From NCBI RefSeq assembly GCF_900106525.1, contig NZ_FNOG01000002.1:779731-843730 (forward strand): a stretch of 64,000 bases of DNA. Reading direction: 5' to 3'. Below the pieces are notes generated by a model. It made no database searches. It was given only the letters and a program-made list of their open reading frames with translations, and was not told where the DNA came from. Made by a program: the position numbers and the translations under genes. Position 1 is the stretch's first letter; the number at the start of each line of letters is the position of its first letter. Shown here in pieces: positions 28,690-37,485 of the stretch. The stretch is from Lysobacter enzymogenes. Its GTDB lineage: Bacteria; Pseudomonadota; Gammaproteobacteria; Xanthomonadales; Xanthomonadaceae.

Positions 28690-31145
28690 TGGCGGGCTCC
28701 CTGCACTGGCGCGGACGGAGTCAGGGTCAACACGTCGCCGCCGGCCGCGCCGGCGGGCGTCGCGGCGGGCGCGCGCAGGGCGAAGAACTCGACCCGGTTG
28801 AACGGCTCGAGCATGTCGTCGAAGTGGCGGCTGAGCGGATTGCCGGACTGGCCGGTCGAGTTCATGTAGCGATGGCGCCCCTCGCCCGGTGCCAGCGACA
28901 TCACCTGGCGGAACACCGCGCCGAAGGTCTGTTCGAAACCCTTCATCGGCTTGTAGCGGCTCGCCGCCACGTCCACCGAGTTCTCCGAACCTGGGCTGGG
29001 AATGCGCCGGCCGAACACCCGGTCGAGCAGGTTGACGTCGCTGAAAGGCAGGTGCTGGAACGTGGCCTGGTGCAGTTCGCCCCACTGCCAGCGGCTCTCA
29101 TCGCCCTGCCACTTGTCCAGCTCCTTCAACGCGTCGTGCAACGAAGCATCGGCCAGCTCGGCGCAGCGCTGCGCGCCGGCATCGCCGCCGCACCACTCGC
29201 GCTCGCCGCTCATCAGCATCCGCTTGATCTGCAGCGGGGTGACGCCGGCGACGTAGCCGCGCAACACCTCGAGCTGGACGACGTTGTCGCCGGCGTCCTT
29301 GAACCGGTCCAGCAACATGCGCTGCTTGAGGTTCTTGAGCCACAGGCTGAACACCGCTGCTGCCGCCTGGTCGCGCGCCATCGAACCGTCCCAGGCCTTG
29401 AGCTGACGCACCGGCGCGCTGGCGGCGGCCGAGGCCGGCAGCAGGCCCAGCAGATAGTCCTTGAGCTCGCCGGCTTCCAGGTCCTTGACGTCGCCCTGCA
29501 TCTTCTCGACGTCTTCCACGCGGATCTTGCCCGGGCCGCGGATCGCGCCCTGGATCATCGCGGTGATCCGCTCGGCCCGCGCCGGCGGCGCCCAGTCGCG
29601 CGAGATGAAGTGCGGGTAGTTTTCGCCGGCGACCTTGTTGTTCGCGCTGACCACGAATCCGCTGGCCGGGTTCAACACCCGCGGCATTTCGGCGAAGGGC
29701 ACGTAGCCCTGCCAGGCGTAGCGCGGATCGGCGGCGGGAACCGGCAAGGTGCCGTCGCCGGCGCCGCGGCGCGGAATCCGGCCCGCGCCGGCGTAGCCGA
29801 TGTTGTTGTCGGCGTCGGCGTAGACCACGTTGATCGCCGGCGCGACGATGACCGCGAGCGCGGCGTTGAATTCCTGCCAGTTGCCGGCATAGGCCAGGCG
29901 GAAAATGCCTTCGTAGGACGTGTCGCCCGGGTCCAGCCCCGGCCAGCGCAACGCCACCGGTTGATCGACCGAGCGCAGCGCATCGCTGATGACCGGCCCG
30001 AGCGTGGAGCGGCGCACCTGGATGCGCACCGGGTCCAGCGCCTTGCGCAGCGCCGCGGGGAAATCGTTCTTGACCTGGATCTCTTCCTGGCGCACGTCCA
30101 GCGCCTGCCACTGGCCATCTGCCTTGTAGTGGTTCGGCCGCTCGGGATCGGTGTCGAGCACGTACAGATCCTGGGTGTCGGCCATCATGTTGGTGCCGCC
30201 CCAGGCGATGCGGCCGTTGCGACCGAACACGATGTTCGGCAGCCCGACCACCGACATGCCGGAGGCGTGGAAGCCCGGCGCGGACAGGTCGGCGACGTAC
30301 CACAGCGACGGCATCTGCAAACCCATGTGCGGATCGTTGGCCAGCAGCGGGCTGCCGTCGGCGGTGTGCTTGCCGGACACGGCCCAGGCGTTGCTGCCGA
30401 CGTACTTGCCGCCGAGTCCGAGTTCGTCCTCCAGCCGCATACCCATCTGGGCGATGTCCTGCATCGCCGGCAGCGCGTCCACCGTCACCGGCGCGTCGGC
30501 GGGATAGTCGCGTTCCAGCAGCGCCCACTGCGAGGCCGGCAAATACTTGCGCGCGACGTAGCGATTGGCCTCGGTGCGCATGCTGTCGGACTGGTTGAGG
30601 CTGAAGACCTTGAACCACGCCAGCGAATCGATCGGATGCCACGGCTGCGGCTCGACCCCGAGCAGCAGGAACTCCGGCGGCAGCGTGCGCTTCTCGCCGA
30701 GGTAGGCGTTGATGCCGTCTGCGTAGGCCTGCAGCGACGCGCGCGCCGGCTCGCTCAACGCCGGCCAGGCGCTGCGCGCCGAACCGTAGAGGTCGAGCGT
30801 GCGCATCCACACGTCTTCGGGCAGCGCCTTGCGTCCGAGCACTTCACTCAGGCGCCCCTGGGCCAGCCGGCGCGCGACTTCCAACTGCCACAGCCGGTCC
30901 TGCGCATGCAGGTAGCCGAGGGCGAAGTAAGCGTCCATGTCGCTGGCTGCGCGAACGTAGGGCACGCCGTTGTCGTCGCGGGCGATGCTGACCTTGGCCT
31001 TGAGCCCGCGCACGGCGACGTCGCCGCCGGTCTGCGGCAGGCTGGCGCGCAGCTGCGAATAGCCGAACCACCCGGCCACCGCCAGCGGCAGGCAGATCCA
31101 CAGCGCGAACCGCAGCAGCAGCGGGTGTTTCCTGAAACCGATCAT
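28686..31145 (-). CDS. periplasmic Ntn-type acylase (penicillin acylase / PvdQ-like)
   Basis: An 819-residue precursor of a two-chain N-terminal-nucleophile hydrolase. The N-terminal hydrophobic segment (about 10-30) is a signal peptide or anchor. The A-chain carries YFALGYLHAQDRLWQLEVARR (about 72-92). Autocleavage is predicted before Ser251 in KYVGSNAWAVSG, which then starts the B-chain with LANDPHM downstream and the oxyanion Asn region later (VVSANNKVAG). These enzymes remove acyl groups from amides. AGGAG lies 8 bp before the ATG. With the exporter gene overlapping at its 3' end, it most likely deacylates the exported peptide; acylase-mediated quorum-signal quenching is an alternative. 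Confidence 0.9.
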   Translation of the reverse strand: MIGFRKHPLLLRFALWICLPLAVAGWFGYSQLRASLPQTGGDVAVRGLKAKVSIARDDNGVPYVRAASDMDAYFALGYLHAQDRLWQLEVARRLAQGRLSEVLGRKALPEDVWMRTLDLYGSARSAWPALSEPARASLQAYADGINAYLGEKRTLPPEFLLLGVEPQPWHPIDSLAWFKVFSLNQSDSMRTEANRYVARKYLPASQWALLERDYPADAPVTVDALPAMQDIAQMGMRLEDELGLGGKYVGSNAWAVSGKHTADGSPLLANDPHMGLQMPSLWYVADLSAPGFHASGMSVVGLPNIVFGRNGRIAWGGTNMMADTQDLYVLDTDPERPNHYKADGQWQALDVRQEEIQVKNDFPAALRKALDPVRIQVRRSTLGPVISDALRSVDQPVALRWPGLDPGDTSYEGIFRLAYAGNWQEFNAALAVIVAPAINVVYADADNNIGYAGAGRIPRRGAGDGTLPVPAADPRYAWQGYVPFAEMPRVLNPASGFVVSANNKVAGENYPHFISRDWAPPARAERITAMIQGAIRGPGKIRVEDVEKMQGDVKDLEAGELKDYLLGLLPASAAASAPVRQLKAWDGSMARDQAAAAVFSLWLKNLKQRMLLDRFKDAGDNVVQLEVLRGYVAGVTPLQIKRMLMSGEREWCGGDAGAQRCAELADASLHDALKELDKWQGDESRWQWGELHQATFQHLPFSDVNLLDRVFGRRIPSPGSENSVDVAASRYKPMKGFEQTFGAVFRQVMSLAPGEGRHRYMNSTGQSGNPLSRHFDDMLEPFNRVEFFALRAPAATPAGAAGGDVLTLTPSAPVQGARQ

Positions 31146-31261
31146 CTGGCGCTCCTGGCGCGCGACGCCTTCGGGCGTAGCGTCGCGGCCGTCCTGTCCA
31201 TGCCTGCGACCCGATCCATCCGGGGCGCCGGGCGATACGTCGCGTAGTGCACGGGGCGGGC

Positions 31262-32503
31262 TTACAGCACCGCCACCGCGTTCTTGAGTTCGTTCAAATA
31301 CGGCAGGTTGTCGAGCACGGTGTCGGTGTCGATGCCGAAATCCACCAGGCAGGCGATTTCGTCGACGCCGATGGCGCGCAAGCGGGCGGCGAATTCCAGC
31401 GTGGATTCCGGCGTGCCGAGCAGCGCGCTGGTGCGGTGATAGCGATGGAAAGCGTGCTCGAGCAGGGTTTCCATATCGGCCGGGCTGATCCGCTCGGCGT
31501 CGATGCCGACCTGCGCGGCGAGGTTGCTGAGCAGGCCGATGGACTGCGAGAGGTAGCGCTTGAACGGCTCCTTGGCCACCTTCATCACCGTGTCCTGGTC
31601 GGCGGAGATGAAGGTGTGGATCATCACCGTCACCCGGCCGGGCGTGGTGTAGCCGGCGGCGGCGCGGGTCTGGCGGTACAGCTTGATCTTCTCCGCCAGC
31701 GCCTCGGGCGTCTGCCCGGTGAGATGCGAGAGCACGTTGGCGCCGATCTTGCCGGCCGATTCGAAGGTCTGCGGGCTGGTCGCCGCAGTGATCCACACCG
31801 GCAGCTCGCGCTGGATCGGCCGCGGCAGGCAGTTGACCTGGATTTGTTCGCCCACGCCGTTGCGCCGCGTCACCGGCTGCCCGCGCCACAGCCCGCGGAT
31901 CTGCTCGATGCCGTCGTACATGAACTGATGGCGGGTGGCGTAGTTGTCCGGCGCCAGTACGAAATCGTTGGGCTGCCAGCCCGAGGCGAAGGCCATGCCG
32001 ACGCGGCCGTCGGACAGGTTGTCCACCACCGCCCACTCCTCGGCCACGCGCAGCGGGTCGTTGAGCGGCAGCACCACGCTGCCGGCGCGCAGGGCGACGT
32101 TGCGGGTGATCGTCGCCAGCGCCGAGGCCATCAGCGAAGGATTCGGGTACAGGCCGCCGAACTGGGCGAAATGGCGCTCCGGCGTCCACACCGCTTCGAA
32201 ACCGTTGCGGTCGGCGAACTGCGCGCCTTCCAGCAGCAACCGGTATTTGTTGCGGTCGGCCACGCCTTCGTCGCTGGAGAAATAGAACAGGCTCATCGTG
32301 GTGCGGCCTTCGCCGTCGCCCTGCGCGGCGTTGCGCTGAGCGTCCAGCAGCGCGCGTTCGATCTCGCTGCGCAGCCGCTTCACGTCCAGCAGCAGGGACT
32401 TGTCCTTCGGCGGCGCCAGCACCTTCACGCTCAGCTCGCCGTTTTCGATCGTCAGCGCGATGTTCTCTTCGGCGCAACGCTCAAGAATCTTGTCGACAGC
32501 CAT
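31262..32503 (-). CDS. LLM-class flavin monooxygenase with N-terminal docking domain
   Basis: A 413-residue protein. Residues 1-60 (ILERCAEENIALTIENGELSVKV, then a Lys/Arg helix) match the TubC-type N-terminal docking domain of NRPS proteins. Residues 70-410 are a luciferase-like TIM barrel of the MupA/NRPS-associated FMN-dependent monooxygenase type (SLFYFSS, VWTPERHFAQFGGLYPNPSLM, RAGSVVLPLNDPLRVAEEWAVVDNLSDGRVGMAFASGW). It probably hydroxylates a carrier-bound intermediate using reduced FMN. Such domains are often embedded in megasynthases; here it is a separate protein with its own docking tag. AGGGAG precedes the ATG by 9 bp. It stands between the acylase and the small NRPS. Confidence 0.88.
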   Translation of the reverse strand: MAVDKILERCAEENIALTIENGELSVKVLAPPKDKSLLLDVKRLRSEIERALLDAQRNAAQGDGEGRTTMSLFYFSSDEGVADRNKYRLLLEGAQFADRNGFEAVWTPERHFAQFGGLYPNPSLMASALATITRNVALRAGSVVLPLNDPLRVAEEWAVVDNLSDGRVGMAFASGWQPNDFVLAPDNYATRHQFMYDGIEQIRGLWRGQPVTRRNGVGEQIQVNCLPRPIQRELPVWITAATSPQTFESAGKIGANVLSHLTGQTPEALAEKIKLYRQTRAAAGYTTPGRVTVMIHTFISADQDTVMKVAKEPFKRYLSQSIGLLSNLAAQVGIDAERISPADMETLLEHAFHRYHRTSALLGTPESTLEFAARLRAIGVDEIACLVDFGIDTDTVLDNLPYLNELKNAVAVL

Positions 32504-32614
32504 GACCCGATCTCCCTTTCCCTTGGTTCTGTCCGTACCGCCCGGCTGGGGTTTCCCGATCGGCGTCCCAGCCCAGGACGTTCCGATCCGCGCGCGGTCG
32601 CCCGCCCGCCGCGT

Positions 32615-35596
32615 TCAATTCCGGCTGAGGTAGGACGACAGCCCGGAAATGGTCTGGTGCACGTACAGGTCGCGCAGGCTCAATCCCGGCAGCCCGCGCT
32701 CGCGCGCCTTCGACGACAGGCGGATCGCGAACAGCGAATTGCCGCCGAGGTCGAAGAAGTTGTCGCTGCGGCCGACCGGCTGGTCGAACAGCTCCGACCA
32801 GATTTCGATCAGATGGCGCTCGACCTCGTCGCCGGCGTCGGCCGCGGGCGCGCTGTCGGCGACTGCGCTTTCCACCGCCGCGCCGGCGGCCACCGCGATC
32901 GTCGCGATGCGCTCCGGCGAGCCGGATTTTTCCAGGATCCGCTCGCCGATCGCCTTGGCGTCGAGCTTGCCGTTGGCGGTCAGCGGCATCGCCGAGACCC
33001 GCGCGATCGAGGTCGGCAGCATGTACTCGGGCAGCAACTGCATCGCCTGCTGCCACACGTCTTTCAAACTGCCGTCGGCGAGGATCACGTAGGCGTCGAT
33101 GCGCGCGGTGGCCGCGTCGAGCTTGTCGCGCTGGCTGAACAACGCCGCTGCCGCTTCCACGCCGCGGCAGCGCAGCAGCACGTTGCGGATTTCGTCGAGC
33201 TCGATGCGGAAACCGCGCAGCTTGATCTGGTTGTCCAGCCGCCCCAGGTGCAGCAGCTCGCCGTCGGGCAGCAGCCGGCCGCGGTCGCCGCTGCGGTACA
33301 TGCGGCCCTCGCCGAGCAGGTCGGGCAGGAAACGCTGCTGATTGAGCTCGGGCCGCTGGTGATAGTTCAGCGCCACGCCGCTGCCGGCGACGTAGATTTC
33401 GCCGTCGATGCCCGGCGGCAGCACGCTGCCCTGCGGGTCGAGCACGTAGGCGCGCCAGCCGTCGATCGGCCGGCCGACCGAGCGCGAGCCCTGCAGCGCA
33501 TGGATGCGGCGGATGTCCTTGGCGGTGACGTGGACCGTGGTCTCGGTGATGCCGAACATGTTGATCAGCCGGCACTGGCTTTCGGGGTGGCGGTCGAACC
33601 ACGGCAGCAGCGCGCGCGCGTCCAGCGCCTCGCCGCCGAACACGACCAGGCGCAGTTGCGCGCCCAGCGGCGTTTCGCGGTCGGCGGCCATCAACTGGCC
33701 GAACGCCGACGGGGTCTGGCTGAGCACGCTCACGCCCTGGGCGTTGGCCTCGGCGATGAAGGCCTGGGGGTCGCGCGAGGTCGCGTGCGCGACCACGTGC
33801 ACGCGCGCGCCGGTGATCAGCGCGCCCCAGATTTCCCACACCGAGAAGTCGAAGGCGAAGGAATGGAAGAAGCTCCACACGTCCGCGCCGGTCAAGGCGA
33901 AGTCGCGCTCGACCGCGCCGAGCAGGGCCTGCACGCTGCGGTGCGAGACCCGCACGCCCTTGGGCCGGCCGGTCGAACCGGAGGTGTAGATCATGTACGC
34001 CGGGTCGTCGATGGCGCAGTCCGGATTCGGCCGCCAATCCGCGGCGGCCGGCGTCGCCCGCCACTGCGACATCGCCAGCACCGTCGCGCCGGGCGCGTCG
34101 AACTCGCGGCCGTCGTCGCAGATCGCCAGGGTCAGCGCGGCGTCTTCGCACAGGTAGGCGATGCGCTCGGCCGGGTAGTCGGGATCGATCGGCACGTACA
34201 CCGCGCCGGCTTTGAGCACCGCCAGCGCCGCGGTCACCAGATGGCGCGAACGCGGCAGGCACAGGCCGACGTGATCGCCGCAGCCGACGCCGCGCGCGGC
34301 CAGTCCGGCCGCCAGATGCGCGGCTTCGCGCTCCAGTTCGGCATAGCTCAGCGCGCCGTCGGCGTCGCTGACCGCGGCCGCGTCGGGCTGCAGCGCGGCC
34401 AGTCCGGCGATGCGCTGGTCGATGCGCAGCGGCGAGGCGAGCCGCTCGCCGCCGCCGCGGCCCAGCGCCAGCACTGCGCGCTGGTCGGCCTCGTCGAGCA
34501 GGGCGATGCGCTCGGGCGTTTGTTCCGGCGCCGCGGCGAGGCCGCGCATGACATTGGCGACGCAGCTCAGCAGCCAGTGCGCGTCGGTGGTGCTGAGTGC
34601 GGTGAGTTCGTGGTGAAGCGAAATCGCCAGCTTGTCGTCGTCGCTACGCTCTACCAACAGCGTGATCGGCAACGGCGGGCGCTGGAACGCGCGATAGCGC
34701 AGCTCGCTGACGCCGGCCAGCGCGAGCGGCGCGGCGTCGGCGACGACCAGCCCGAGCGCGAATCCGGCTTCGCCGCCCCAGGCCGTGGCGAACGCGCTCA
34801 ATCGCGCGTCGTCGAGCCAGGTTTCGCCGGCGCCGGCATCGGCGTCGATCCGCGCAGGGTGCGCGCGATCCGCGTTCAAATCGCGCAGCGCCCAGCCGCC
34901 GCCGCTCGCTGCGGCGGGCGCAGCGTCGATCAACACCGGCAGGCACGCCGCGGTTTGTTGGGTGAAGGCGTGCAGCACCCGTGCGAGCGCCGGCATCACC
35001 TGCTCCAATCCGGCCCGTACCGCGACCGGGCCCAACGCGGCCGCGCCGTCGCCGCGCCCCGGCGCGGCCCACGCCGCCAGCGGCGGGCAATCGCTCCAGT
35101 CGCGTTGCGCGCCGCCAGCCTCACCCGCGGCCTGCGCCGGTGCGACTTCGAACCCGCCGCCTTCGACCAGATGCGCCAACAACCGCAGCAACAAGGCCTT
35201 GCCGGCGAACGCGCGCGCGGCGCTCAGCACGATCCGCGCCGCGCCGTCTTCGAACACGAACTGCACAACGCGCAACGACAGCTCCATCGCCGGCGCGGGG
35301 CTGCGCAGCAGCTCGCGCTCGCACAAGGCCTGTGCCTGGGCGCTGTCGGCGCGATGCGGCACGCGCTCGACGAACAGATGCATCGGCGCGGTCGTCAGCT
35401 CCGGCCGCTGCGCGCGCAATGCGGCGACGGCGGCGGTGAAGCGCGTTTGCAGCAAGGCTTCGTCCAACGGCGCGTCCAGCCGCGCGCTGAGCGCGTGGAT
35501 GCGCGCGCCGGCGTCGTCGCCGAGCGCGCGTGCGAACAGGCTGTCGGTGCGGCCGGCGACCGCGTCGGCGGCCGCCAGTTGTTGCCTAAGTGACAT
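32615..35596 (-). CDS. small NRPS: degenerate C - A (Thr-like) - PCP
   Basis: A 993-residue protein. Residues 1-385 align in order with a condensation domain, but the HHxxxDG active site is replaced (LSAARAFAGKA, about 118-128), so this domain cannot condense. Residues 400-890 are a complete adenylation domain (YTSGSTGRPKGV about 536-547, YRSGDRGRLLPDGE, NQIKLRGFRIEL, LTANGKLDAK). The pocket residues I read (Asp583 then F, W, S, V, G, M, V, H) resemble the threonine code DFWNIGMVH with Ser for Asn. A PCP follows with FFDLGGNSL (about 947-955). It has no TE or functional C domain, so it is likely a loading protein that charges its own PCP for modification and hand-over in trans. Confidence 0.9.
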   Translation of the reverse strand: MSLRQQLAAADAVAGRTDSLFARALGDDAGARIHALSARLDAPLDEALLQTRFTAAVAALRAQRPELTTAPMHLFVERVPHRADSAQAQALCERELLRSPAPAMELSLRVVQFVFEDGAARIVLSAARAFAGKALLLRLLAHLVEGGGFEVAPAQAAGEAGGAQRDWSDCPPLAAWAAPGRGDGAAALGPVAVRAGLEQVMPALARVLHAFTQQTAACLPVLIDAAPAAASGGGWALRDLNADRAHPARIDADAGAGETWLDDARLSAFATAWGGEAGFALGLVVADAAPLALAGVSELRYRAFQRPPLPITLLVERSDDDKLAISLHHELTALSTTDAHWLLSCVANVMRGLAAAPEQTPERIALLDEADQRAVLALGRGGGERLASPLRIDQRIAGLAALQPDAAAVSDADGALSYAELEREAAHLAAGLAARGVGCGDHVGLCLPRSRHLVTAALAVLKAGAVYVPIDPDYPAERIAYLCEDAALTLAICDDGREFDAPGATVLAMSQWRATPAAADWRPNPDCAIDDPAYMIYTSGSTGRPKGVRVSHRSVQALLGAVERDFALTGADVWSFFHSFAFDFSVWEIWGALITGARVHVVAHATSRDPQAFIAEANAQGVSVLSQTPSAFGQLMAADRETPLGAQLRLVVFGGEALDARALLPWFDRHPESQCRLINMFGITETTVHVTAKDIRRIHALQGSRSVGRPIDGWRAYVLDPQGSVLPPGIDGEIYVAGSGVALNYHQRPELNQQRFLPDLLGEGRMYRSGDRGRLLPDGELLHLGRLDNQIKLRGFRIELDEIRNVLLRCRGVEAAAALFSQRDKLDAATARIDAYVILADGSLKDVWQQAMQLLPEYMLPTSIARVSAMPLTANGKLDAKAIGERILEKSGSPERIATIAVAAGAAVESAVADSAPAADAGDEVERHLIEIWSELFDQPVGRSDNFFDLGGNSLFAIRLSSKARERGLPGLSLRDLYVHQTISGLSSYLSRN

Positions 35597-35644
35597 GAAA
35601 CGCTCCCAGAGTCCGTCCGTTCGCTTCCGATCGATCCGCGCGGC

Positions 35645-36469
35645 TCAACGCGCGGTGAATCCCGCGTCCACCGTCACCACACTGCCGGTCACCCGTCGCG
35701 CCGCATCGGATCCGAGCCACACCGCCGCATCGGCGATGTCGGCCGGCTCGATCAGTTCGTTCATCGGCTGCGCCTGCACGAACACGCTCTCGTGCTCGGC
35801 CACGTCGACCTCGAGCGAGCGCGCGATCTCCGAGAGCATGCGGCCCTCGACGTGTTCGGCGTCGCGCACCGAACCGGGGCAGATGGCGTTGACCCGCACC
35901 TTGACCGGCCCGTAATCCAGCGCAGCGGCCTTGGTCAGCCCGACCACGCCGTGCTTGGCGGCGACGTAGCCGGAGAAATTTCGATAGCCCACTGTGCCAG
36001 CGGTGGAGGCGATGTTGACGATGCTGCCGGCGCGCTGCGAGGTCATGATCTTGCCGACCGCCTTGATCATCCGCCACGCGCCGTTGAGGTCGACATCGAC
36101 CATCAGGTTCCACTCGTCCTCGGAAATCTCGTGCACGACCTTGCCCGAGGGTGCGGCGATGCCGGCGTTGTTCAACAAGATGTCGATGCGGCCGTAGCGC
36201 GCCAGCGCCTTGTCGACGACGCGGCCGATCTGGTCCATGCGCCGCACGTCGGCGAACTCGGCCAACACCGAGGCGCCTTCCTCGCGGCACAGCGCTTCCG
36301 AGCATGCCAGCTGGCTGGCGTTGGCGAGCGGATACGGAACGCCGTCGATGTCGCCGCCCACGTCGATCAGCACCAGGTCGGCGCCCTCGCGGGCGAAGGC
36401 GCGCGCGCATTCGCGGCCTAGGCCGCGGCCGGCGCCGGTGACCACGGCGACTTTGCCCTGCAGTCTCAT
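35645..36469 (-). CDS. short-chain dehydrogenase with mycofactocin-type insertion
   Basis: A 274-residue Rossmann oxidoreductase. It has the cofactor motif TGAGRGLG (11-18), NNAGIA (about 100), the catalytic Ser in NIASTAG and Tyr/Lys in YVAAKHG, and the C-terminal VTVDAGF. Between beta-2 and the next helix is a ~25-residue insertion (about 38-62) containing VPYPLA (44-49), the hallmark of mycofactocin-coupled SDRs. It is probably a dehydrogenase for a hydroxyl on a building block or product. It overlaps the downstream thioesterase gene's ATG arrangement (its ATG overlaps that gene's TGA by 4 bp). Confidence 0.88.
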   Translation of the reverse strand: MRLQGKVAVVTGAGRGLGRECARAFAREGADLVLIDVGGDIDGVPYPLANASQLACSEALCREEGASVLAEFADVRRMDQIGRVVDKALARYGRIDILLNNAGIAAPSGKVVHEISEDEWNLMVDVDLNGAWRMIKAVGKIMTSQRAGSIVNIASTAGTVGYRNFSGYVAAKHGVVGLTKAAALDYGPVKVRVNAICPGSVRDAEHVEGRMLSEIARSLEVDVAEHESVFVQAQPMNELIEPADIADAAVWLGSDAARRVTGSVVTVDAGFTAR

Positions 36470-37191
36470 CGCGCCGTTTCCACGGAGGCGGCGGCGCGCG
36501 CGAACGCGGCGATCCGCGCCAGCAGCGGCGCGGGCTGGCCGATGAAGTACATGTGGCCGCCGGCCAGTTCTTCGTGGCTCACCGCGCCGCTGGAGGCCTT
36601 GTCCCAGGCCGCGACCTGGGCGCGCGAAACCAGCAGGTCGGCGTCGCCGCGCACGGTCATCACCGGCACCCCCAGCGCTACCGCGCTGCGCGGCGTGTAG
36701 TCCTCGTGCATGCGCACGTCGGCGCGCAGCGTCGGCAGCAGCAGTTCGCGCATCATCGGGTCGTCGAGCGCTTCATGGTTGTAGCCGGAGAACTGCGAGA
36801 CCTTGGCCAGGAACGCATCGTCGTCGTCGACGCCGGTGGCGCGGTCGCTGCGTTGGGTCCACGGATCGGGCGAACCGCTGGCCACCAGGCCCAGCAAGGC
36901 GCCGCGCCCCGCGTCTTCCAGCCGGCGCGCCAGCTCGAACGCCAGCACCGCGCCGAGGCTATGGCCGAACACCACGCTCGGCGCATCCAGGGCATCGTCG
37001 TCGCGCAGTTGCTGGATCAGCTCGTCGGCGGCCTTGTGCACGTCGACGTGCGGCGTTTCCAGGAAGCGCTTTTCCCGGCCGGGGAGCTGCAGCGCGCGGA
37101 TCTCCAACGTCGGCTCCACATCCTTCCATTCCTTGAAGAACGACGCGCCGGCGCCGGCGAAGGGCAGGCAGATCAACTGGATCTTTTCCAT
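36466..37191 (-). CDS. second type II thioesterase
   Basis: A 241-residue alpha/beta hydrolase starting MEKIQLICLPFAGAGASFF, with the elbow GHSLGAVLAFEL (about 85), the acid in VRGDADLLVS and the His in LAGGHMYFIG. It is typical of NRPS/PKS stand-alone thioesterases, the SrfA-TEII/GrsT type. The start is chosen for AGGTGAG 6 bp upstream; an in-frame upstream ATG lacks a ribosome-binding site. It has an active-site Ser, not the Cys of the SyrC-type aminoacyl-shuttle enzymes. Possible roles: editing, product release (the synthetases have no TE), or transfer from the small NRPS to the A-less module. Confidence 0.9.
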   Translation of the reverse strand: MEKIQLICLPFAGAGASFFKEWKDVEPTLEIRALQLPGREKRFLETPHVDVHKAADELIQQLRDDDALDAPSVVFGHSLGAVLAFELARRLEDAGRGALLGLVASGSPDPWTQRSDRATGVDDDDAFLAKVSQFSGYNHEALDDPMMRELLLPTLRADVRMHEDYTPRSAVALGVPVMTVRGDADLLVSRAQVAAWDKASSGAVSHEELAGGHMYFIGQPAPLLARIAAFARAAASVETAR

Positions 37192-37485
37192 AAGCTCACC
37201 TTTGATGTCGCCCGCCATCCCACGGATGCGGGAGCGAAACAGAACCCGGCCGGGGAATCGACGACGGCCGCGTCGCCGCGCCCACCGCCTCTCCAGGCCA
37301 CCGATGTTGCCGCCCGGGCGCCGGGTCGCAGAGCGATCCGTCGCCTGGATGCCGCACGCCGCGCGATCCGCCGCGCCCGCCGACTGCGTCGTTGCGCACC
37401 GCCGGCCCGCGCGCTGCGCGCGAGCCGTATCGACGCCGCAGCGGTCGGCCGGCGCCCGTGTGTTGCTTTCGCGCCGCCCGCGCGT

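Noticed and set aside
31247..35593. 1448-codon plus-strand open frame opposite the monooxygenase and small NRPS
   Set aside because: Composition is low-complexity (Arg, Gln, His, Ala, Gly), with no domain. The minus strand has full NRPS core motifs across the same bases.
36466..37191. Assignment of the second thioesterase as a SyrC-like aminoacyl shuttle
   Set aside because: The nucleophile motif is GHSLG with Ser, while SyrC/CmaE-type transferases use Cys. A shuttle role remains possible but is not shown by the sequence.
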